The notes below the pieces were generated by a model. The model saw nothing but the letters and a program-made list of their open reading frames with translations, did no database searches and was not told the DNA's origin. The translations under genes and the position numbers were made by a program. Shown one piece after another: positions 43,853-52,787 of a stretch of 64,000 bases of DNA. How positions within the stretch are numbered: the stretch's first letter is position 1; each line of letters begins with the position of its first letter. The stretch lies in NCBI GenBank assembly GCA_958295925.1, contig OY282384.1:499572-563571 (forward strand), read 5' to 3'. This DNA is from an uncultured Acidimicrobiales bacterium (lineage in GTDB: Bacteria > Actinomycetota > Acidimicrobiia > Acidimicrobiales > CATQHL01).

Positions 43853-44292
43853 CCACGTGGACGGTCCCAGCCGCCTGGCGGCAAGCCAAGCCCAAGCACG
43901 ACTGGAACGCCCGCGGCCAGGTAGCCCGCTGCGGCGTCTGCGGCCTGGCCATCTGGCTGGACCGCAAAGAGAAACGCCAGCCCTTCGGCTGCGTGACGAT
44001 TCATCTGGCCGAAAACCACCGCCCCAGCCGGGAACGCAGCCACCTGCCGCCCCACCGGCGAGAAGCAGCATGCGGCTACACCCCAGCGTGGAACGGCGAA
44101 ACAACCCCACAACGAGACAGCCAGCCGGAGAATTGGAACGAACCGCTGATACTGGACCAGCCCCAGGCCAGGATTAGGAAAGCCATGCCCTTCGTGCAAA
44201 GGAGCCACCCCCGCAGCCAACCGATGACGATTCAGGTAAACTGCCCGGACTGCCTGCATCCGGGGCTAAGCCCGAAAACGAATCGTGAATGA
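43849..44292 (+). CDS. Zinc protein Z5
   Basis: 147 residues. Ligands: H17/W19, C28/C31, C48/H52, C75, C132/C135. N-terminal spacing matches Z4 and Z6 closely, so Z4-Z6 form a subgroup. ATGA overlaps at both ends. Confidence 0.75.
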   Translation: MTTWTVPAAWRQAKPKHDWNARGQVARCGVCGLAIWLDRKEKRQPFGCVTIHLAENHRPSRERSHLPPHRREAACGYTPAWNGETTPQRDSQPENWNEPLILDQPQARIRKAMPFVQRSHPRSQPMTIQVNCPDCLHPGLSPKTNRE

Positions 44293-44744
44293 AGCAAGCA
44301 ACAATACCTCACCCGTGGGGGGACCTGAAACCCAAGCACCAGTGGCGGATCGAGAACGACCGCACCGCCCACTGCGACAATTGCAACCTGGCAATCCGGG
44401 TAACCAAACCCATCACCAGAGAGCCGTTCCCCTGCATCGTCATCCACCTGGCCAAACGCCTGAGCCAAGCCAAGCGAGCCCGCAGCAACCCGGAAGCCGC
44501 CTGCGGGTACACCAAGGAGTGGCACGACAAGCACAGCCTGGTCTTCCAAGGAATGCACTGCGAGAACACCCCGGTAGTACTGCCCGAACTGGAATCAACA
44601 GTGTCCCAGACCGAGCATGTCATGCCACCGGCCCAAGCCGTCACCCGGACTATAACTATGCGAGTCAACTGCCCGGACTGCCTGCATCCGGGTAACCGGG
44701 CCGGGAGAGCAATGCCGCCAGGAAGAAAGAACGAGGAACCATGA
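44289..44744 (+). CDS. Zinc protein Z6
   Basis: 151 residues, near copy of Z4 in plan. Ligands: H17/W19, C29/C32, C49/H53, C72, C128/C131. A second cysteine (C91) is not shared with other members. The C-terminus is extended and basic. ATGA overlaps at both ends. Confidence 0.75.
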   Translation: MKQATIPHPWGDLKPKHQWRIENDRTAHCDNCNLAIRVTKPITREPFPCIVIHLAKRLSQAKRARSNPEAACGYTKEWHDKHSLVFQGMHCENTPVVLPELESTVSQTEHVMPPAQAVTRTITMRVNCPDCLHPGNRAGRAMPPGRKNEEP

Positions 44745-45121
44745 TCCCAGCCCCTTGGCTAACTGCCCAACCGGGACACCAATGGGAATACCAGACGGTA
44801 GGCTACGTATGCCAGGTCTGCCACGTCAACATCCACCCGGAACTACCGCCGCCGCCGAAGATACCGCCCTGCTTGAAGACCCACCGACTGGCCTACCCCA
44901 TAGAGAAGGCCAGCAGAATGGAAGAAGAGACGCCCAACCGCCGGGCCGTCTGCGGCTTCACTAGCCGCTGGCGGGACCCCCGACCCCGCTGGTACCTGGA
45001 CGCCAGAGATAAAAGCCTGATCGTCAGAGACCAGAACGTCTACGACAGCCGAAGGACAACGATCCAAATAACCTGCCCGGACTGCCTCCACCCAGGAAGG
45101 ATGGACCAAGACCAATCATGA
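44741..45121 (+). CDS. Zinc protein Z7
   Basis: 126 residues, among the shortest. Ligands: H13/W15, C24/C27, C44/H48, C71, C112/C115. The segment after C27 is Pro-rich (P-E-L-P-P-P-P-K). The usual I/V before His is Thr here (C-L-K-T-H). ATGA overlaps at both ends. Confidence 0.72.
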   Translation: MIPAPWLTAQPGHQWEYQTVGYVCQVCHVNIHPELPPPPKIPPCLKTHRLAYPIEKASRMEEETPNRRAVCGFTSRWRDPRPRWYLDARDKSLIVRDQNVYDSRRTTIQITCPDCLHPGRMDQDQS

Positions 45122-45726
45122 CAACAAGGCCAACAGACTCGGAACCAACTACCCAGCAGCACCGCCAGCCATTAGCCCACTATTGGGTACCGCAACGCAG
45201 CCACCGGGAGTGGAACCACGACCCAAGACTACTGACCCTGGCCTGCGCCCTCTGCGCCGCGACGACGATAATTGAATACACCAGCGGCATCGCCTGGTGG
45301 GAGACGCCGCACCAGCAGCCCTGCTGCGTGATACACCTGAGCCGCCGGCCCCACTACAGAGGCTGGAAGGTGGAACAGAACGACCCCGGCACCGCCCGCT
45401 GCGGCATAACCCAGGGTTGGCAGAAAAAGCTTGACCCCTACTACTACGGCGGCGACAGAATCTACCTAGTTGACCGACTGAGGCACGAGCCCTACGTTGG
45501 GCCGGACCCCGAGGACTGGCTACCGAGCAGCGAAAGGATTACTCCGGTCGAACCCGGGAGACAACCGAGAGGCCCCCGGCCGGTGAGAGTTAATTGTCCC
45601 GATTGCGCCTACCTGCACCAGCACGACAAGAAGAGCAAGAGGGACGCCACCCCCAAGCCCAGCATCAGGCCCAGCCGCCCCGAGGCCGCCTGGAACATCG
45701 ACCTGACCCTGGAGTGGAAACCGTGA
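45118..45726 (+). CDS. Zinc protein Z8
   Basis: 202 residues. Ligands: C43/C46, C69/H73 (P-C-C-V-I-H), C95, C160/C163. The first histidine is offset as H29-R-E-W32, one residue longer than H-x-W; an H-Y-W also occurs at 21-23 and could be the true ligand. The C-terminal 40 residues beyond CPDC are basic and unique to this member. Confidence 0.7.
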   Translation: MTTRPTDSEPTTQQHRQPLAHYWVPQRSHREWNHDPRLLTLACALCAATTIIEYTSGIAWWETPHQQPCCVIHLSRRPHYRGWKVEQNDPGTARCGITQGWQKKLDPYYYGGDRIYLVDRLRHEPYVGPDPEDWLPSSERITPVEPGRQPRGPRPVRVNCPDCAYLHQHDKKSKRDATPKPSIRPSRPEAAWNIDLTLEWKP

Positions 45727-46226
45727 GCAAACAACAGGAACAGCAACAGCAACAGAACGAGGACTTCCGACCCAACCAGCCCCGAGACCGAACCGCCCAC
45801 CTCTGGATACACCGCGGCGAAGGCTTCTATTACTGCCTGGTCTGCCAGCAGGAAACGAGAGAGGGCCAGCCCGACCGGAACCCCGAAGCCCAAGGCCGGC
45901 TGCTCCACCGAGGCCTATGCCGGAGCATCCACCTACGGGCGCCCAAGAAGTGGACGAAGCACGGGCCGGCGCCCACCCCGCCCCAAAGCCCCGAAGGCAT
46001 CGCCTACTGCGGTTATAGAGGAGAATGGCAACTGCCCCGACCCCGGGAACCCATCCAGAAGAAGCTGAGGCGATGGCACTATCGCACTCTCTACTTCATG
46101 ACCAAGGACGTCACCCAAGACTTCACGACGTACGTCAACTGCCCCGACTGCCTGTTCCTGCACCGGAAGAACCAGGAGACCAACCCTGGCAGAAGGAGGA
46201 AAGCTACTCACCCCGGCAAGCGGTAA
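45723..46226 (+). CDS. Zinc protein Z9 (GTG start)
   Basis: 167 residues from GTG 45723, overlapping the stop of Z8 as GTGA. Ligands: H26/W28, C38/C41, C66/H70, C96, C140/C143. A Gln run (5-11) opens the protein. C-L-F-L-H-R-K-N after CPDC is basic. A 7-base gap follows before Z10. Confidence 0.73.
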   Translation: MSKQQEQQQQQNEDFRPNQPRDRTAHLWIHRGEGFYYCLVCQQETREGQPDRNPEAQGRLLHRGLCRSIHLRAPKKWTKHGPAPTPPQSPEGIAYCGYRGEWQLPRPREPIQKKLRRWHYRTLYFMTKDVTQDFTTYVNCPDCLFLHRKNQETNPGRRRKATHPGKR

Positions 46227-46233
46227 CGAAGCT

Positions 46234-46716
46234 ATGAGTAAGGAAGCAACACCCGACCTCAGCGCCCAGCTCCACCTGCGAAGGGGCACCGACCATGCCT
46301 GGACACCGGTCCGCGGAATGGGACTGAAATGTATCATTTGCAGGCAGACCTCCGCCATGGCAGAGCCGGAACGATACCCTTACACCAGGGCATTGAATCG
46401 CTCTCAGTGCACGACGATTCATCTGCAACATCCAAGCAAGCTGGGAACGAAGGGAACAAAGGAAGCCCGCCTCCACCCCGGCAGCGTTAGCTATTGCGGC
46501 TTCCGCTACGATTGGAAGTCGCCCAGCAAGGGCAAGCCCCAAGGACATAGCCAGCGCGGCCTCCGGGAATGGCATGAGCGTTCCACGGTCCTGATCCGAC
46601 AGCCGAACGAAGGCTATACAACCCACGTCAACTGCCCAGACTGCCTGATGCTGTACCGGAAGAAGAAAGAAACCCAACGTCAGCCGAGACGGCAACCCGA
46701 ACCGGGAAAACCATGA
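46234..46716 (+). CDS. Zinc protein Z10
   Basis: 160 residues. Ligands: H21/W23, C33/C36, C59/H63, C88, C134/C137. The C-terminus (Y-R-K-K-K-E-T-Q-R-Q-P-R-R-Q) is strongly basic, similar to Z9, so Z9 and Z10 look like a duplicated pair. It overlaps Z11 by 4 bases. Confidence 0.74.
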   Translation: MSKEATPDLSAQLHLRRGTDHAWTPVRGMGLKCIICRQTSAMAEPERYPYTRALNRSQCTTIHLQHPSKLGTKGTKEARLHPGSVSYCGFRYDWKSPSKGKPQGHSQRGLREWHERSTVLIRQPNEGYTTHVNCPDCLMLYRKKKETQRQPRRQPEPGKP

Positions 46717-47201
46717 CCAATCAGAGAAGGGGCCCAGCCCTTCACCACACCTGGTACATCCACCGAAAACGATACTGGATGAGCGCCAGCGGAAACTACC
46801 CGGAAGGACTCTATCTCCGGTGCATCATCTGCAAAGCCGAAACCAGAGTTCCCCTCAGCGAACCCAGCAATGCGTGGAGTCATCCCGACGAGCCGGCCTA
46901 CGACCCGGACGAAGCATCTAAAGCCGCGGCCCAGGCTTGGCGGGAAGCCACCCACCACCAGCCCTGCGCCGTAGTCCACCTGGCCAGGAGGACCGCCGAC
47001 GCCGGCGCCCTCTGCGGCTACCAGCCTGAATACATCCACCCAGCGACCCAGGCCCAGAACAAGATGATTCCCCGCCAGCAGGTTGCCACCAGGCCGGTCG
47101 ACCACGACAATAAAATCTGGGAGCTGACCATCCGGACCAACTGCCCGGACTGCCTCCACGGCATTACAATAGAAGGTGAGACAAACCAGCAGCAGGAGTA
47201 G
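46713..47201 (+). CDS. Zinc protein Z11
   Basis: 162 residues. Ligands: H12/W14, C37/C40, C85/H89, C101, C144/C147. The distance from C40 to C85 is about twice that in most members. It is the last member before an unrelated gene interrupts the array. Confidence 0.73.
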   Translation: MTNQRRGPALHHTWYIHRKRYWMSASGNYPEGLYLRCIICKAETRVPLSEPSNAWSHPDEPAYDPDEASKAAAQAWREATHHQPCAVVHLARRTADAGALCGYQPEYIHPATQAQNKMIPRQQVATRPVDHDNKIWELTIRTNCPDCLHGITIEGETNQQQE

Positions 47202-47207
47202 CAACAA

Positions 47208-47519
47208 ATGCTCTACACCCCCAGGGAGACCCACGAAATCGCGACCGACCTGGCCGACTGCCTGGCCATCATGCTGGACCCGGAGTCGGAGCTGGTAAAG
47301 AAAATCAGGATGCTGGCCCTGGACCTGGAACAGGCCACGCCGGAGTACGCCCAGAGCGACGAACAAATCGCCGCGGCCCAGGCCACCGCCAAAGCCCGCT
47401 ACCGGACCTTGATAACGGACATGATTTCCCGAGGCAACGACATGGGGCAGGAGTTCTGGCTACCCATGGCGCAGATTGCCGCCAGCTTGCTCTACGCCGG
47501 AGAGGACAAGCAAGCCTAA
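47208..47519 (+). CDS. Small helical protein of unknown function inside the zinc array
   Basis: A 103-residue, probably all-helical protein without the zinc family motifs (one Cys only). It starts 6 bases after Z11 with GGAG upstream, and Z12 starts 31 bases later, so it is part of the same transcript. It may be an inserted gene or an accessory subunit. No family is recognised. Confidence 0.5.
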   Translation: MLYTPRETHEIATDLADCLAIMLDPESELVKKIRMLALDLEQATPEYAQSDEQIAAAQATAKARYRTLITDMISRGNDMGQEFWLPMAQIAASLLYAGEDKQA

Positions 47520-47550
47520 AACCAAGAGCCCTAAGGGAAACAAGCCAACC

Positions 47551-48135
47551 ATGACCACGACGACACCGACACCGACCAGGTCGGCAGCCCAGACCAAGGC
47601 CGACCTGAAGGCCTACCGGCAAAAGCACGCCCGCCAGCAGCTGCAGCTCTGCAAGAAAATCGAAGCCGCCAAAGAAAGCCACTGGGCCAACACCCGGCCC
47701 CCGGCCCGGGGCTACCACACGCGGCACGACTGGCAGACAGCCGGCTTCGCCCAGCGCACCCCGGAGATCCCGGAAGCCAACGGCCGGAAGATAATCTGGC
47801 CCATGCGAGTACTGGAATGCCGGCGCTGTCGGCTGCAGACCCTGGTCTACTGGACCCGAAAGCAGCCGAACTACCGGGCGCAGACCCACCCCGAACCCTG
47901 CGGCACAGTCCACCGGCTCAGCCCGGAAGTCACGGACCAGTCCGACCAGACCCCCGGCCCCGGCGGCATCGCCCAATGCGGCTACCACCAAGACTGGCAG
48001 CGGTCACACGCTAAACGCCGGCAGATAACGATCGAGGAACCGTATATCAGCCACCTGGAAGGCGAATACCCCGGCGGCACATTGAGAGTCAACTGCCCCG
48101 ACTGCCTGGCCGCCAGCCAGAGGAAAACAGCATGA
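47551..48135 (+). CDS. Zinc protein Z12
   Basis: 194 residues. Ligands: H59/W61, C90/C93, C117/H121, C143, C182/C185. It has a long basic N-terminal helix before the core. From here to Z21 members share V/L-L-E-C-x-R-C-R-L around the first cysteine pair, defining a second subgroup. It starts 31 bases after the unrelated gene and overlaps Z13 by 4 bases. Confidence 0.73.
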   Translation: MTTTTPTPTRSAAQTKADLKAYRQKHARQQLQLCKKIEAAKESHWANTRPPARGYHTRHDWQTAGFAQRTPEIPEANGRKIIWPMRVLECRRCRLQTLVYWTRKQPNYRAQTHPEPCGTVHRLSPEVTDQSDQTPGPGGIAQCGYHQDWQRSHAKRRQITIEEPYISHLEGEYPGGTLRVNCPDCLAASQRKTA

Positions 48136-48668
48136 ACAGCCCTACTGCCGCGATGCCCCACCCGGCCCGCCGGCTGAGTTACGGAAACTACCTACTGAAG
48201 ACCTCCTTCTATCGACACCTCTGGCAGGAAAAGCCCCTCATGCCCGCCGACCAACTCGTCACCAACCCCAGGAACCGACATCAAACCATCAAGGCCGTGC
48301 TGCTGGAATGCCAACGCTGCCAATTGGAGCAGTTCTTCGAAGCAGAGGACAATCACAACCTGGACCATCAACTATCAGGTAGGGAGAAATGCCGAAGGGT
48401 CCACCAGCGGGAAACGCGGGCCGCCGCGGAGAAGCGCCACCAAGCCAACGAAAGCGAAACCGACCCGCATCATCCCAGCAAACACGACGCCGACCGCTGG
48501 GGCTACGCCGTCTGCGGCTATTCGCATCACTGGCGTTGGCCCGACGCAGACTACTATGAAGGGATCATCAACCAACCGACGGTACAAACCAACAGAAGAG
48601 ACCAACTACCCCGCTGGCTGAAAGTGAACTGCCCCGACTGCCTAAACCCAGGAACCGAAACAACATGA
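48132..48668 (+). CDS. Zinc protein Z13
   Basis: 178 residues. Ligands: H29/W31, C60/C63, C87/H91, C128, C167/C170. His follows R-R-V rather than the usual hydrophobic pair. A long charged segment separates H91 from C128. ATGA overlaps at both ends. Confidence 0.72.
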   Translation: MNSPTAAMPHPARRLSYGNYLLKTSFYRHLWQEKPLMPADQLVTNPRNRHQTIKAVLLECQRCQLEQFFEAEDNHNLDHQLSGREKCRRVHQRETRAAAEKRHQANESETDPHHPSKHDADRWGYAVCGYSHHWRWPDADYYEGIINQPTVQTNRRDQLPRWLKVNCPDCLNPGTETT

Positions 48669-49189
48669 GCAATAACATGAACACCGACATGAGCAACAAC
48701 ACGCGGATACCAAGAGAGCTCCAAGAGGACAAGCACTCCTGGCGTATAAAAGAACTGCCCTCCCAAGCCGAACTCCGCCGGGCGCCCTGGGAGCTGAAGG
48801 ACTCATGGCTGGATGAGGAAGATATTCAACAAAGCCCGCTCCTGCTGCTGCAATGCCGGCGTTGCCGACTGGAACAGCTGGCCTTCCAGCCACCTGAAGC
48901 GAAGAGCCTCTGGCTCCAGAACACCCACGCGAAGCAACACACCACCAATCTCGGTTGCTTCACCACCCACCTGAGCCGTTTACCGGCGTTCCCGCCGGGC
49001 AGACGAGAGCTCCGCTACAACGACACCGCGATCTGCGGCTTCAACTGGAATTGGGACGCCCAGCACTACGCAAGACCCCTCTTGGGACACGCCTTGTTCC
49101 ACAGACTAATAAGCACCAGCCAACCCTTCGGTAGCCTGCCGGCATTGATCCACATAAATTGCGCCGACTGCCTCCACCCCGGAACCTAA
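48665..49189 (+). CDS. Zinc protein Z14 (CADC variant)
   Basis: 174 residues. Ligands: H24/W26, C64/C67, C98/H102, C124, C166/C169. The last motif reads C-A-D-C rather than CPDC, the only such substitution, but both cysteines are kept. A 35-base gap follows before Z15. Confidence 0.72.
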   Translation: MSNNMNTDMSNNTRIPRELQEDKHSWRIKELPSQAELRRAPWELKDSWLDEEDIQQSPLLLLQCRRCRLEQLAFQPPEAKSLWLQNTHAKQHTTNLGCFTTHLSRLPAFPPGRRELRYNDTAICGFNWNWDAQHYARPLLGHALFHRLISTSQPFGSLPALIHINCADCLHPGT

Positions 49190-49224
49190 TAGAAACCAAG
49201 AACAGAGAAACCAGGAACGCGACC

Positions 49225-49782
49225 ATGAACACAACTATAATTGCGCCAAAGCGCCGCCTCCCCAGCGAACTGCAAGGCGACCAACACTATTGGATCGAGA
49301 AGCCTCTGCCTACGCCCGAGGAACTAGAACTCAGCCCCTGGCAATTCCGACTCTACTACGCAGAGAAATTCGCCCCGCTGCTGCGCTACCAGTGCGGCCG
49401 CTGCCGACAAGAGCAGCTGGTCTTCCAGGAGACAGAACAGGACGCCGAGCTGCTGCGCAAGAGTCAGACCTACTATGGTAGAAACTACACCGCCGGCCGG
49501 AAACAATGCGTCATCCACCACCTGAGCAACGGCCCCCGCCAAACCGCGCCCCCAGGTCGACACTGGTTCGAACACAGCGAGGTGGCCGTCTGCGGTTTCA
49601 ACAATCAATGGAACCTGAACGAGCACCCACGGGACGACGACCGGCATGATCTGAACAGCCAAATGAGCAGCGGAAGACGGCAGATCGGCGGCTTGCCCGG
49701 CCTGGACCACGTCAATTGTCCGGATTGTCTCCAGCCGGGCCGAGAACGAGCCGCACCAGAGCCAGCCCCCTGGCCGGACTAA
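49225..49782 (+). CDS. Zinc protein Z15
   Basis: 185 residues from ATG 49225, which aligns with the starts of neighbouring members; the frame is open further upstream into the end of Z14. Ligands: H21/W23, C57/C60, C95/H99, C123, C165/C168. It resembles Z14 in the N-terminal part (R-R-L-P-S-E-L-Q against R-I-P-R-E-L-Q). Confidence 0.72.
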   Translation: MNTTIIAPKRRLPSELQGDQHYWIEKPLPTPEELELSPWQFRLYYAEKFAPLLRYQCGRCRQEQLVFQETEQDAELLRKSQTYYGRNYTAGRKQCVIHHLSNGPRQTAPPGRHWFEHSEVAVCGFNNQWNLNEHPRDDDRHDLNSQMSSGRRQIGGLPGLDHVNCPDCLQPGRERAAPEPAPWPD

Positions 49783-49787
49783 ACCCG

Positions 49788-50261
49788 ATGACAACTAGCC
49801 AGCAAACAGACCACCCCTTCCCCAGCGGCGCACCGCCGGAGCTCCATTCCTGGCAGGAGATAGCGCTGCCGCCCACCGAGCGGCAAGCCTACACCGGAAA
49901 GAACCTGGGGCAATACTACGACGTGCGGCTGCTGGAATGCCAGCGCTGCCGGCTGGCCGTGACCATCTACGCCCAGGAGACCCAGACCCGGTACAACGTA
50001 CCGCCATGGACCAAGTGCGCAACCGTACACCTGAGCCGAGTCCACTGCACAAATGAAAATATAGAAACGGCAGCAGGCATCGCCTACCCCAGGTATTACG
50101 CCGTCTGCGGTTTTCGCTATCAATGGCTAACCCCAGGCAACAACTATACTCACGTGCTGATCCACGAGAAGGACTGGAAGAGCCAGCAGTACGGACAACT
50201 GCCCGAATACCACCGAGTGAATTGCCCCGACTGCCTGGAGCCGGGAGGGAAGGTAGAATGA
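49788..50261 (+). CDS. Zinc protein Z16
   Basis: 157 residues. Ligands: H20/W22, C51/C54, C77/H81, C107, C146/C149. Shares L-L-E-C-Q-R-C-R-L and C-A-T-V-H-L-S-R with Z17, Z19, Z20 and Z21, the tightest part of the second subgroup. It overlaps Z17 by 4 bases. Confidence 0.75.
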   Translation: MTTSQQTDHPFPSGAPPELHSWQEIALPPTERQAYTGKNLGQYYDVRLLECQRCRLAVTIYAQETQTRYNVPPWTKCATVHLSRVHCTNENIETAAGIAYPRYYAVCGFRYQWLTPGNNYTHVLIHEKDWKSQQYGQLPEYHRVNCPDCLEPGGKVE

Positions 50262-50752
50262 GCAAAGAGAAACCCTCTCCCCGCGAGGCCAAAGCAGGTC
50301 GCCACTACTGGCAGGAGAGACCGCTGCCGCCGAGCGAGCAAGCAGCCCCGGCTGAAGGCAAGACAAACCAGCACTGGGAGCTCAGGCTGCTGGAATGCCA
50401 ACGCTGTCGGCTGGGCATAACCGTCTACGCCAAAGAAGGGAAAACCCAGCACCGGTTCCCGCCGGAGACCAAGTGCGTCACAGTCCACCTGAGCCGAGCC
50501 ATTTACACCAAGGACGAGGTGGCCACGGAAGAAGACACGACATACCCCGAATATTACGGGCTCTGCGGTTACCACCACCGGTGGATGATCGGCAGTAATC
50601 AGAGCCACTCCCTGAGCCCGCACTTGGATTGGAAATTCCACGGAGACGGCCAGCTGCCGATCTACCGAAGAGTGAACTGCCCGGACTGCCGGCAGGCCGT
50701 TCCCTTCCCACAGGCTAACGGCGCCGTGCTAGAGAAAGAAGAGACTGGATAA
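50258..50752 (+). CDS. Zinc protein Z17
   Basis: 164 residues. Ligands: H16/W18, C47/C50, C73/H77, C103, C141/C144. After CPDC it reads R-Q-A-V rather than L-x-P-G; the same CPDC-R-Q appears if Z25 and Z26 are joined across the tnpB insertion. The stop and the Z18 start share one base (TAATG). Confidence 0.75.
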   Translation: MSKEKPSPREAKAGRHYWQERPLPPSEQAAPAEGKTNQHWELRLLECQRCRLGITVYAKEGKTQHRFPPETKCVTVHLSRAIYTKDEVATEEDTTYPEYYGLCGYHHRWMIGSNQSHSLSPHLDWKFHGDGQLPIYRRVNCPDCRQAVPFPQANGAVLEKEETG

Positions 50753-51204
50753 TGCAGCACATCTGGAGAGAACTCACAATACCCGCCTGGCAAGCCAGAA
50801 TGCCGCCAGCCGACTGGCCCGGGCCGTGGGTGAAAGCCAAGCTCCTCAAATGCCGACGCTGCCGGCTGGAAGAATACGTCTACGCCCAGCCCAACGAGAC
50901 CGAGTACAACCAGCCCCGAGAACAGGAATGCATCGCCGTTCACCTCTGCAAGGACTTCCACCGAGCGAAGAGCAGCTGGGAAGAAAGGACCGGCGAATGG
51001 AACTGGGACCTATACGACGGAGACGCAATCTGCGGGTACGACTGCTGGTGGGAGACACCCAGGGACTACGACCACGACCTAATAATCGACCAGCTGGCCG
51101 AAGCAAAGCCCCAGTTCGGCCGACTGCCAAGCTACCAGGAAGTCAACTGCCCCGACTGCCTCCATCCGGGACGAGACATGAACCCAGCTAGCAAAACCGG
51201 CTAG
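50752..51204 (+). CDS. Zinc protein Z18
   Basis: 150 residues. Ligands: H3/W5, C34/C37, C60/H64, C94, C133/C136. It has almost no sequence before H-x-W. A Trp-rich stretch (N-W-D, then C-W-W) surrounds C94. The start is coupled to Z17; a 14-base gap leads to Z19. Confidence 0.74.
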   Translation: MQHIWRELTIPAWQARMPPADWPGPWVKAKLLKCRRCRLEEYVYAQPNETEYNQPREQECIAVHLCKDFHRAKSSWEERTGEWNWDLYDGDAICGYDCWWETPRDYDHDLIIDQLAEAKPQFGRLPSYQEVNCPDCLHPGRDMNPASKTG

Positions 51205-51218
51205 GACAGAAAACCAGA

Positions 51219-51725
51219 ATGCAACCAGCAGCCCAAGCTCCCTATACCAAGTGGCCCAACGGCGAACCGCCCGAACACCATCAGTGGGTGGAGACAGAAC
51301 TAACCGCAGACAAAGAGATACGGCCCACCCCGGACGAACAAGGCAACTGGGTGGACTTTCGCCTGCTGGAATGCCGGAACTGCCGCCTGGCCATTACGAT
51401 TTATGCCGAAACCAACAGCCGGCAGTACAACCCCACCCCGACCGCGAGGTGCGTACGGGTCCACCTGAGCCGGGAAGCCTACGACGAAGCCCAGGCCAAC
51501 AAAGGCCAAATACCCAATCCCAAGTTCCACGGCGTCTGCGGCTTCGCTTACCGGTGGAACACCATAGGCGACCTATACCCCCAACTGATGATTCCCAAGA
51601 TAGAATACAAGCAAGAAGTAGGCAGCCTGCTGCCGGCCTACCGCCGAGTCAACTGCCCCGACTGCCTTTACCTGGCCACCCAGCTGCCCGAGCAAAAGAC
51701 CACCCAAGACACCAGGGAAGATTGA
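51219..51725 (+). CDS. Zinc protein Z19
   Basis: 168 residues. Ligands: H21/W23, C52/C55, C78/H82, C107, C146/C149. N-terminal K-W-P-N-G-E-P-P-E-H-H-Q-W is nearly matched in Z21 (G-W-P-S-G-P-A-P-K-Y-H-Q-W) and Z20, so Z19-Z21 are recent duplicates. A 7-base gap follows. Confidence 0.75.
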   Translation: MQPAAQAPYTKWPNGEPPEHHQWVETELTADKEIRPTPDEQGNWVDFRLLECRNCRLAITIYAETNSRQYNPTPTARCVRVHLSREAYDEAQANKGQIPNPKFHGVCGFAYRWNTIGDLYPQLMIPKIEYKQEVGSLLPAYRRVNCPDCLYLATQLPEQKTTQDTRED

Positions 51726-51732
51726 AAACGCA

Positions 51733-52224
51733 ATGGGACAAGAAAAAGAAAACAAATACCCCAACGGCGCCCCGCCCAACTTCCACTACTGGAAGGAAGC
51801 ACCCGTGCCGCCGGAGGATTACCCGCTGGGCAAAGCCTACGGACCCGGAAGATTGAAAGAAGTCAAACTCCTGCAGTGCCAACGCTGCCAGCTGGGAATA
51901 ACGGTCTACGCCGAGGAGACCTTCAATAGAAGCAACCTGCCCACCCAAGCGAAGTGCGGACCAGTCCACCTGAGAAGAGACTGCTCCAACGAACCGGCCT
52001 ACGGCGGGTCGGAAATGTTCCGCGCCGCCTGCGGATTCAACTATTTGTGGCAGACACCCCGCATGGAAGAACAGATTTATCATGTCCTCAAATTCAGTCT
52101 GGAAGCCAGGCACCAGAGCCCCGGCCGGCTGCCGACCTACCGACGAGTGAACTGCCCTGACTGCCTGTATCCGACCGGGCAGCAGGAAGAACCAGGGCCA
52201 ACCCCACCTAGCGACAAGAGATAA
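51733..52224 (+). CDS. Zinc protein Z20
   Basis: 163 residues. Ligands: H18/W20, C49/C52, C75/H79, C100, C141/C144. Close to Z16 and Z17 in L-L-Q-C-Q-R-C-Q-L-G-I-T-V-Y-A. An extra C84 follows the His. A 14-base gap leads to Z21. Confidence 0.75.
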   Translation: MGQEKENKYPNGAPPNFHYWKEAPVPPEDYPLGKAYGPGRLKEVKLLQCQRCQLGITVYAEETFNRSNLPTQAKCGPVHLRRDCSNEPAYGGSEMFRAACGFNYLWQTPRMEEQIYHVLKFSLEARHQSPGRLPTYRRVNCPDCLYPTGQQEEPGPTPPSDKR

Positions 52225-52238
52225 CGAGAGATAAGACG

Positions 52239-52787
52239 ATGCTGGAACGGAAACGAAAGCCCTTCACCGGCTGGCCCAGCGGCCCCGCGCCCAAATACCA
52301 TCAGTGGGAGGAAATACCCCTGCCGCCAGCCCCAGCGGCCCCGCCACCCCCGCCGAGCAGCAAGCACCACTGGGTGAAAATCCGCCTGGTGGAGTGCCGC
52401 CGCTGCCGGCTGGCCCTGGCCATCTACGCCGAACCCAACGAAACCCACTGCAGCCTGGAACCGGAGCTGAAATGCGTCCGCTCGCATCTGAGCCGCCAGG
52501 GCTACAATGAAACTGAGACCGAAGCCAACACCGAAACGAGGGCGAGACACCAAATAGAAAGAAGCGCCAGCCAAAGCGAGATCACCGAGACCAGATTCCA
52601 CAGCGTTTGCGGCTTTAACTACCGGTGGAAACGCGCTGACACCGCCTTCTACGAGGTCATCGTGAATGAAGTGGAACGAAGGCCAAAGAACCCAGGACAG
52701 CTGCCCTGGTATATCCGAGTCAACTGCCCCGACTGCCTGCAGGCCGCCCAGGCACTCACGACCAAGCCCCAGGGAGCAGCGGGATGA
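52239..52787 (+). CDS. Zinc protein Z21
   Basis: 182 residues. Ligands: H21/W23, C53/C56, C79/H83, C124, C163/C166. A Pro run (30-39) follows the H-x-W motif and a charged insert (E-T-E-T-E-A-N-T-E-T) lies between H83 and C124. It overlaps Z22 by 4 bases. Confidence 0.75.
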   Translation: MLERKRKPFTGWPSGPAPKYHQWEEIPLPPAPAAPPPPPSSKHHWVKIRLVECRRCRLALAIYAEPNETHCSLEPELKCVRSHLSRQGYNETETEANTETRARHQIERSASQSEITETRFHSVCGFNYRWKRADTAFYEVIVNEVERRPKNPGQLPWYIRVNCPDCLQAAQALTTKPQGAAG

